This document shows positions 7,506 through 11,238 of a stretch of 11,238 nucleotides of DNA, one piece after another. Below the pieces are notes generated by a model, which ran no database searches, was not told the origin of the DNA, and saw only the letters and a program-made list of their open reading frames with translations. The stretch's first letter is position 1. Each line of letters starts with the position of its first letter. Both the position numbers and the translations under genes were made by a program. The DNA is taken from NCBI GenBank assembly GCA_020850915.1, contig JADZDV010000538.1, forward strand, positions 1 to 11,238, given 5' to 3'. Source of the DNA: Chloroflexota bacterium. Its GTDB lineage: Bacteria; Chloroflexota; UBA6077; JADZDV01.

Positions 7506-8848
7506 GAAGGCAGCGCGCTCACGCCGGTGAACGTGAAGCGGTCGACCGCGAGGGCCGGCACGACCGACACGCCCATGAACGCCTCCACAGCACGCCGTTG
7601 GCGACTCACCGAGCTCACGCCGCGCCACGAGTCCAGCACGCTTTGCGTGAACCGGAAGCTCCTCACCGGTCGCGTGCGCTCTCCATGCTCTATCAGAAAC
7701 GTGCCGTCGCGGGTCATCCCGGTCAGCACGCTCAATCTTGGATGAAGCACGTTGACGTAGTGAAGCCGCGTTACCCAGACGCCTCGCTGGATGCCGCGTG
7801 CCAGTGCCGAGCGGTCCGCCTCGCCCGGCGCCATGAACAGGTTCCAGGCAAACGGGCCCGTGGTGTTCGGCGCCGGCAGGCTGTGGCCGGTCGAGCTCCG
7901 GCCTTCGCGTCGAGCCGTCGCGGTGTCGTAGACCACCCCGCGCGCGACACCGCGCTCCACCAGGCTCACCCGCTCCTTGGGAGTGCCCTCGAAGTCGATC
8001 GCCGCTGGGAGACCAGCCGGGTCGGCGCCATCATCCCAGATCGAGATGGACGGGCTCATCACCTGCTCGCCCAGTCGTCCCGCGAGAAAGCTGGAGCCTT
8101 CCTGGTGCGCCAGGGCGCCGAAGCCCATGTAGGAGAGGTAAGCCAGAATCTCGCCGACCGCGTACTCCTCCAGGACGACCGGATACTCGCCAGGTGCAAG
8201 CTCGAGGGGGTTGGCGCTGTCTAGCGTCTTGCTGATCGCTTCGTGGGCCAGCTCCTCGAAGTCGATGTCGTCGATGTCCACGGCAGTCCGCTCGGCGTAG
8301 CCGCTCGCGTCGCTATCACCCATGATGACGGTCTTGACGTGCGCCGAGGCGTGCCGATCGTAGGCGGAGACACCGGCGGTGCTGCCGATCGCCAGTTCGT
8401 GAGTCGAGGTCGAGAAGGCGCCGGAGGCGTTGAGGCGCTGCTCCAGCGACAGGTCACACACGGTCTTGACTGAGCGAGCACGCTGCGCCGGAGAGCAGGC
8501 GGAGGTGCGCTCGCTAAAGCCGCGGACGGGCCGCGCCGGCCGGGCTGACGGCAGGACCGCGAGCTCGGGCTGCTCCGGCTGGCGCCGCGCGATCTCCAGC
8601 GCTCGCTCTACCACAGCTCGAACGGCCCCGTCAGACAGGTCGTTTGTTGAAGCAACACCAGTCCGGCGGTCGGTGATGACCCGGACGCGCAGCTCCGCGC
8701 TGCGCTCGCTCACGTTCTGGTGGATTGCCGAATTTGCAAAGCGGGTCAGCGAACTGTCGGTTGTGACGAGCAGGGCTTCGACCTCGGCGCCGCGGCCATG
8801 CGCTAACACCCGCTCGAGGACGGTCAGAGCTGCGCGCTCACCTAACAC
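7502..8848 (-). CDS. tldE: TldE/PmbA family subunit of the TldD-TldE protease
   Basis: Non-catalytic partner of the TldD metalloprotease; in E. coli the pair matures microcin B17 and degrades CcdA by cutting unfolded peptides inside a heterodimer cavity. This 448-residue protein has the family's N-terminal domain (with LRVRVITDRRTGVAST near residue 60) and the C-terminal barrel domain (with LAPGEYPVVLEEYAVGEIL and ISIWDDG, and near the end GMTRDGTFLIEHGE). It lacks the HExxxH zinc motif, as expected for TldE. I place the start at GTG 8846-8848, not at the longer upstream ATG (8915-8917), because GGTGAGG lies 5 bases upstream and this avoids a 62-base overlap with tldD. The tldD stop codon is inside this ribosome binding site, so the two are probably translationally coupled in equal amounts. 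Its own stop overlaps the rnc start. The natural substrate here is unknown; no peptide precursor gene is visible nearby. Confidence 0.9.
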   Translation of the reverse strand: MLGERAALTVLERVLAHGRGAEVEALLVTTDSSLTRFANSAIHQNVSERSAELRVRVITDRRTGVASTNDLSDGAVRAVVERALEIARRQPEQPELAVLPSARPARPVRGFSERTSACSPAQRARSVKTVCDLSLEQRLNASGAFSTSTHELAIGSTAGVSAYDRHASAHVKTVIMGDSDASGYAERTAVDIDDIDFEELAHEAISKTLDSANPLELAPGEYPVVLEEYAVGEILAYLSYMGFGALAHQEGSSFLAGRLGEQVMSPSISIWDDGADPAGLPAAIDFEGTPKERVSLVERGVARGVVYDTATARREGRSSTGHSLPAPNTTGPFAWNLFMAPGEADRSALARGIQRGVWVTRLHYVNVLHPRLSVLTGMTRDGTFLIEHGERTRPVRSFRFTQSVLDSWRGVSSVSRQRRAVEAFMGVSVVPALAVDRFTFTGVSALPS

Positions 8849-8853
8849 CGGCG

Positions 8854-8860
8854 CCTCACC
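8854..8860 (-). promoter_or_regulatory. Ribosome binding site of tldE containing the tldD stop codon
   Basis: The minus strand reads GGTGAGG, 5 bases before the GTG start at 8846-8848. The TGA within it (8856-8858) is the tldD stop. This decides the tldE start and points to termination-reinitiation coupling. Confidence 0.6.
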
Positions 8861-10292
8861 GCGGCACGCCGATCTGGACGTTGCGGAACCTCGCGGTGGC
8901 AGCGCCGTGGCCAACATGCGCCGTCTGGCTCGGCTGCCCCTTGCCGCAGTTCGGCGTGCCCCAGACCTGCCAGTCGCATCCCACGGCGTCGCATGAGCCC
9001 CAGAACCGCGGCGTAATGCCCGTGTACGTGGCGTTCTTCAGAAGGTCGCCAAGCCTGCCTCGCCTGATCTCCCACGCGATCTCCGTCCCGAACTGGAAGT
9101 TCAGCCGCCGGTCGTCTATGCTCCAGCTCTTGTTCGTCTGGAGGTACACGCCTCTGTCCGTGTCGGCGATGAGGTCATCCGGCGACCAGAGGCCCGGCTC
9201 CAGGTTGACGTTCGTCATTCTGATCAGGGGGATCCGATTCCAGCCATCGGCGCGCATCGTCCCGTTGGACCTCTCGCCAAACCGTGCAGCGGTCTCACGC
9301 GAGGTGAGGTAGTTCCTGAAGACGCCGCGATCCACGATCACAGTCCGCTGAGCCGGTACACCCTCGTCGTCGTATCCGAACGTGCCGAGCGCCTCCGGCA
9401 CCGTGGCGTCGGCTGCGATTGAGACGGCGTCCGAGCCGTAGCGCAGGGTGCCGCGTGTGTCGAGCGTGAGAAAGCTCGTCCCCGCATAGCTCGCCTCGGT
9501 CCCGAGCACCCGGTCCAGCTCGATTGGATGGCCGCACGACTCGTGCACCTGCAGCGCCATCTGTGTCGGGTCCAGGATGACCGTCGTCACGTCGCTGGGG
9601 CACTGGCGCGCCGTCAACAGCCGCACCGCCTCTTCGGCGATGCGCTCCGCGTTGCCCTCGAGATCCATGCGCTCGAACAGCTCGTACCCGCCTGTGCCTT
9701 GCTGGCGCCCGAAGCTGTTCGGAAAGGACCGCTTCTGCGCGTCACGCTCGTCGACGGCCAGCGCTTCGATCCCGCCGCCCGTCTCGACCAGCTCCTGCTC
9801 GACGCGGCAGCCCTCGGTCGTCGCCAGCGACTTCCGGATGCGCTGGCACTCGAACGACGCTTCCGAGACGCGCACGCCGCTCACGCCGCGCATGCGCCGA
9901 TCGGCGGCCAGCAGCAGCGAGATCTTGTCGTCGAGCGACACCGCGAACGGGTCTCTGGCGACTGGAGTGGCGTACTGACCGACCGTCCGTACCGGGGCGC
10001 CGAGGTTGACGGGGGCGCGCAGCGTCAGCGCGCTAGCGTGTGCGATCTCGACCGCCAGACGAGCCACGCCTTCGACCTCGGCCAGCTCCAGCAGCGAGCT
10101 GCTGGCGAAGCCCCAGGCGCCGTCCACCAGCACGCGGACGCCAAAGCCTCGCGCCGTACCATCGTCGATCGCCGCGACCGCGCCGTTCTTGACCGCGATC
10201 GTCTGTCGCTCGCTCCGCTCGACGCGGATGTCGGCGTACTGCGCCCCGGCCAGTTGGGCGACGTTCAGCGCGCGATCAATCAACTCCTGCAC
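8856..10292 (-). CDS. tldD: TldD family zinc metalloprotease (catalytic subunit)
   Basis: Catalytic subunit of the cytosolic TldD-TldE peptidase. The 478-residue protein has the conserved N-terminal domain (about 1-110, with ADIRVERSERQTIAVKNG) and a C-terminal barrel with the zinc-binding, catalytic HExxxH motif HESCGH at 250-255, followed by PIELDRVLG. A later NCGKGQP motif (448-454) is also conserved in TldD proteins and is thought to supply the third zinc ligand through its cysteine. The glycine-rich end, HVGHGAATARF, fits the family. All expected active-site residues are present. The start is GTG at 10290-10292, with a strong AGGAGG 4 bases upstream (10297-10302). This is the first gene of the leftward cluster and would be transcribed from the divergent intergenic region. 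Pairing with the adjacent tldE supports a heterodimer; the target peptide is not evident. Confidence 0.94.
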   Translation of the reverse strand: MQELIDRALNVAQLAGAQYADIRVERSERQTIAVKNGAVAAIDDGTARGFGVRVLVDGAWGFASSSLLELAEVEGVARLAVEIAHASALTLRAPVNLGAPVRTVGQYATPVARDPFAVSLDDKISLLLAADRRMRGVSGVRVSEASFECQRIRKSLATTEGCRVEQELVETGGGIEALAVDERDAQKRSFPNSFGRQQGTGGYELFERMDLEGNAERIAEEAVRLLTARQCPSDVTTVILDPTQMALQVHESCGHPIELDRVLGTEASYAGTSFLTLDTRGTLRYGSDAVSIAADATVPEALGTFGYDDEGVPAQRTVIVDRGVFRNYLTSRETAARFGERSNGTMRADGWNRIPLIRMTNVNLEPGLWSPDDLIADTDRGVYLQTNKSWSIDDRRLNFQFGTEIAWEIRRGRLGDLLKNATYTGITPRFWGSCDAVGCDWQVWGTPNCGKGQPSQTAHVGHGAATARFRNVQIGVPR

Positions 10293-10296
10293 GCTG

Positions 10297-10302
10297 CCTC
10301 CT
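10297..10302 (-). promoter_or_regulatory. Strong ribosome binding site of tldD
   Basis: Perfect AGGAGG on the minus strand, 4 bases before the GTG start codon at 10290-10292. It fixes this non-ATG start. Confidence 0.7.
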
Positions 10303-10344
10303 GAGTGCCCGTCAGGGGAGAGATGTCAACCATCCACCACACGC

Positions 10345-10366
10345 CCGTCGGGTGCGAACCCGACGG
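10345..10366. repeat. Perfect 8-bp inverted repeat in the divergent intergenic region
   Basis: CCGTCGGG (10345-10352) and CCCGACGG (10359-10366) form a perfect 8-bp stem with a 6-base loop. It lies about 53 bases upstream of the tldD start and, if the TATGAT at 10385-10390 is a -10 box, would be in the tldD leader RNA. There is no T-run on either strand, so it is not a typical terminator. It could be a protein-binding palindrome or a leader hairpin. Confidence 0.4.
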
Positions 10367-10384
10367 CGAGCCGCGCTGCACCGG

Positions 10385-10390
10385 ATCATA
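10385..10390 (-). promoter_or_regulatory. Possible -10 element for the tldD operon
   Basis: The minus strand reads TATGAT, five of six matches to the -10 consensus. No convincing -35 box lies 16-18 bases upstream, nor is there an extended -10 TG. It is the best candidate I see for the start of the leftward operon, but it is weak. Confidence 0.25.
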
Positions 10391-10415
10391 GGTCTGCGGG
10401 CGCCGGGGGCTCGTT

Positions 10416-10445
10416 TTGACGGTCGTTTTCACGCGCCCGTACAAT
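10416..10445 (+). promoter_or_regulatory. Sigma-70 promoter for the fmdB-type gene
   Basis: TTGACG (10416-10421) and TACAAT (10440-10445) each match the housekeeping consensus at five of six positions, with an 18-base spacer. The predicted transcript start, near 10452, gives a leader of about 25 bases before the ATG at 10477, with GAGGA at 10463-10467 as ribosome binding site. It probably also drives the downstream methylase gene. Confidence 0.65.
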
Positions 10446-10476
10446 CGAAGGTAACTGGCGCTGAGGATACCACGCG

Positions 10477-10692
10477 ATGCCCGTGTACGAATACCGCTGT
10501 TCGGACTGCGGCGATCGATTCGAAAAGCTCGTGTCCATGTCCCTGAGAGATGCCCAGACCCCTTGTCCAGCCTGCGGCCACGGCACCAGCAGGCAGCCGA
10601 GCATCGCCGCGATGATCGGGGCGAGTGCTGGCAGCGCCGGTGGCGGATGTGGCGGCTGCGCTGGCGGCTGCGCGTGCGCACGCCAGGCGTGA
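10477..10692 (+). CDS. FmdB-family small zinc ribbon protein
   Basis: Small protein of 71 residues beginning MPVYEYRCSDCG, the hallmark of the FmdB zinc ribbon family. Cys8, Cys11, Cys30 and Cys33 form the expected CxxC...CxxC metal-binding pair. The tail is glycine/cysteine-rich, with Cys58, 61, 65 and 67, also common in the family. FmdB was named as a putative regulator of methylotrophic amidase genes, but most members have no proven role, so I assign no function beyond metal binding. The ATG has GAGGA about 9 bases upstream and a good promoter close by. It is 54 bases upstream of, and in the same frame as, the methylase-domain gene, with which it is probably co-transcribed. Confidence 0.9.
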   Translation: MPVYEYRCSDCGDRFEKLVSMSLRDAQTPCPACGHGTSRQPSIAAMIGASAGSAGGGCGGCAGGCACARQA

Positions 10693-10746
10693 CGGGCCGC
10701 TGCGCAGCACAGCCCCGATCCAGAGCACGCTCCCAGGCTTAACCGG

Positions 10747-11238
10747 ATGCTGCATGTCGTGGGCCTGGGGCCTGGCTCCTACGATCTCGTCACTCTGAGA
10801 GCTGCTCGGCTCATCGAGTCCGCGGATCGACTCTTCCTCCGCACCGCGGTCCACCCCGCGGTCGCCGAGCTTCCAGCCGGGCTGGCCTGGTCGAGCTTTG
10901 ACAACCTGTACGAGCAGGCGTCCGACTTTGGCGAGGTCTATGAGACGATCGTGTCCCAGTTGCTGGAAGCAGCCCGAGGTGAGGCGAGCGTTGTGTACGC
11001 GGTACCGGGCGACCCGGCCTTTGGCGAGGAGACAGTCCGACTGCTGGCCGAACGGGCCTCCGGGGCGGGCGTGACCCCGCGGCTCGTGCCCGCCGTGAGC
11101 TTTCTCAGTCCAGTCCTGGCCGCCATCGTGGGTTCGGCGAGTGGACATCTTCAGATCTTGGACGCGACCGCGCTTGCGGAGCCCGATCCGCTGCTCCCAA
11201 CGCTCGTCTACCAGGTCTACTCGGCGCTGATCGCCTCG
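10747..11238 (+). CDS. Tetrapyrrole methylase domain protein, YabN/MazG type, N-terminal part (cut by right edge)
   Basis: The 164 visible codons encode a tetrapyrrole (corrin/porphyrin) methylase-type fold: MLHVVGLGPGSYDLVTLRA carries the SAM-binding GLGPG loop, followed by LFLRTAVHPAV (about 30-40) and VVYAVPGDPAFGEETV (about 82-97). The pattern LRTxxHP, then SFDNLYEQASDFGEVYETI, is typical of the N-terminal domain of YabN-like proteins, in which this domain is usually fused to a MazG nucleotide pyrophosphohydrolase domain. That second domain, if present, lies beyond the right edge. MazG domains hydrolyse nucleoside triphosphates; the methylase domain's substrate in these fusions is not established. 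The ATG at 10747-10749 is the only in-frame start after the upstream TGA and gives the exact family N-terminus, though the ribosome binding site is weak (AGG about 10 bases upstream). It probably shares the promoter of the fmdB-type gene. Confidence 0.85.
   Translation, partial: MLHVVGLGPGSYDLVTLRAARLIESADRLFLRTAVHPAVAELPAGLAWSSFDNLYEQASDFGEVYETIVSQLLEAARGEASVVYAVPGDPAFGEETVRLLAERASGAGVTPRLVPAVSFLSPVLAAIVGSASGHLQILDATALAEPDPLLPTLVYQVYSALIAS

Noticed and set aside
8849..8917. Longer tldE beginning at the ATG 8915-8917
   Set aside because: It would overlap tldD by 62 bases, adds a tail with no family resemblance, and ignores the good ribosome binding site before the GTG at 8846-8848.
9528..10304. 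Open frame of 258 codons on the plus strand, opposite tldD
   Set aside because: It is fully antisense to a well-conserved tldD with active-site motifs and resembles no family I know; it is a GC-driven shadow.
10324..10329. Perfect TTGACA on the minus strand upstream of tldD
   Set aside because: No -10 box lies 16-18 bases downstream, and a transcript from here would begin at or inside the tldD ribosome binding site.
10429..11148. Open frame of 239 codons on the minus strand, opposite the fmdB-type and methylase genes
   Set aside because: The plus-strand genes have clear family motifs, a promoter and a ribosome binding site; this frame is low in recognisable structure.

Overview
This window is a housekeeping segment of a GC-rich bacterial chromosome (about two-thirds G+C by eye). 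Eight genes lie on the minus strand and two on the plus strand. There is no sign of phage, insertion sequences, CRISPR or tRNA/rRNA. The gene set (rnc-smc-ftsY-ffh followed by a primary sigma factor, with an FmdB zinc ribbon and a YabN/MazG-type methylase domain nearby), the high GC and the many GTG/TTG starts would suit a Chloroflexota-like or similar Gram-positive-type lineage. That placement is inference: no phylogenetic marker was searched.

Layout from right to left along the minus strand. A divergent intergenic region (10293-10476) carries a good sigma-70 promoter for the rightward genes, and a GC-rich hairpin and a weaker promoter candidate for the leftward genes. Leftward come tldD, tldE, rnc, smc, ftsY and ffh, tightly packed: the tldD stop lies inside the tldE ribosome binding site, tldE and rnc overlap as GTGA, rnc and smc are separated by one codon, smc and ftsY overlap by tens of bases, and ftsY and ffh are 54 bases apart. 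This looks like one operon joining a TldD/TldE protease pair, RNase III, the chromosome-organising SMC ATPase, and both GTPases of the signal recognition particle pathway. After a 111-base gap with a hairpin and a possible promoter comes the 5' part of the primary sigma factor gene, cut by the left edge. Rightward come a small FmdB-type zinc ribbon gene and, 54 bases later, the N-terminal part of a YabN/MazG-type tetrapyrrole-methylase protein, cut by the right edge.

The most notable feature is rnc. It has an in-frame TGA at codon 52, inside the RNase III signature motif, and the aspartate equivalent to E. coli D114 is replaced by arginine, while the reading frame and the double-stranded-RNA-binding domain downstream are intact. 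Either the gene is decaying or catalytically altered, or the TGA is an assembly/sequencing error over an already unusual RNase III. The SMC protein also has a weakly conserved hinge and an acidic, proline/serine-rich insertion of about 80 residues close to its C-terminal head. I found no convincing undescribed system: the rest is conserved core machinery.
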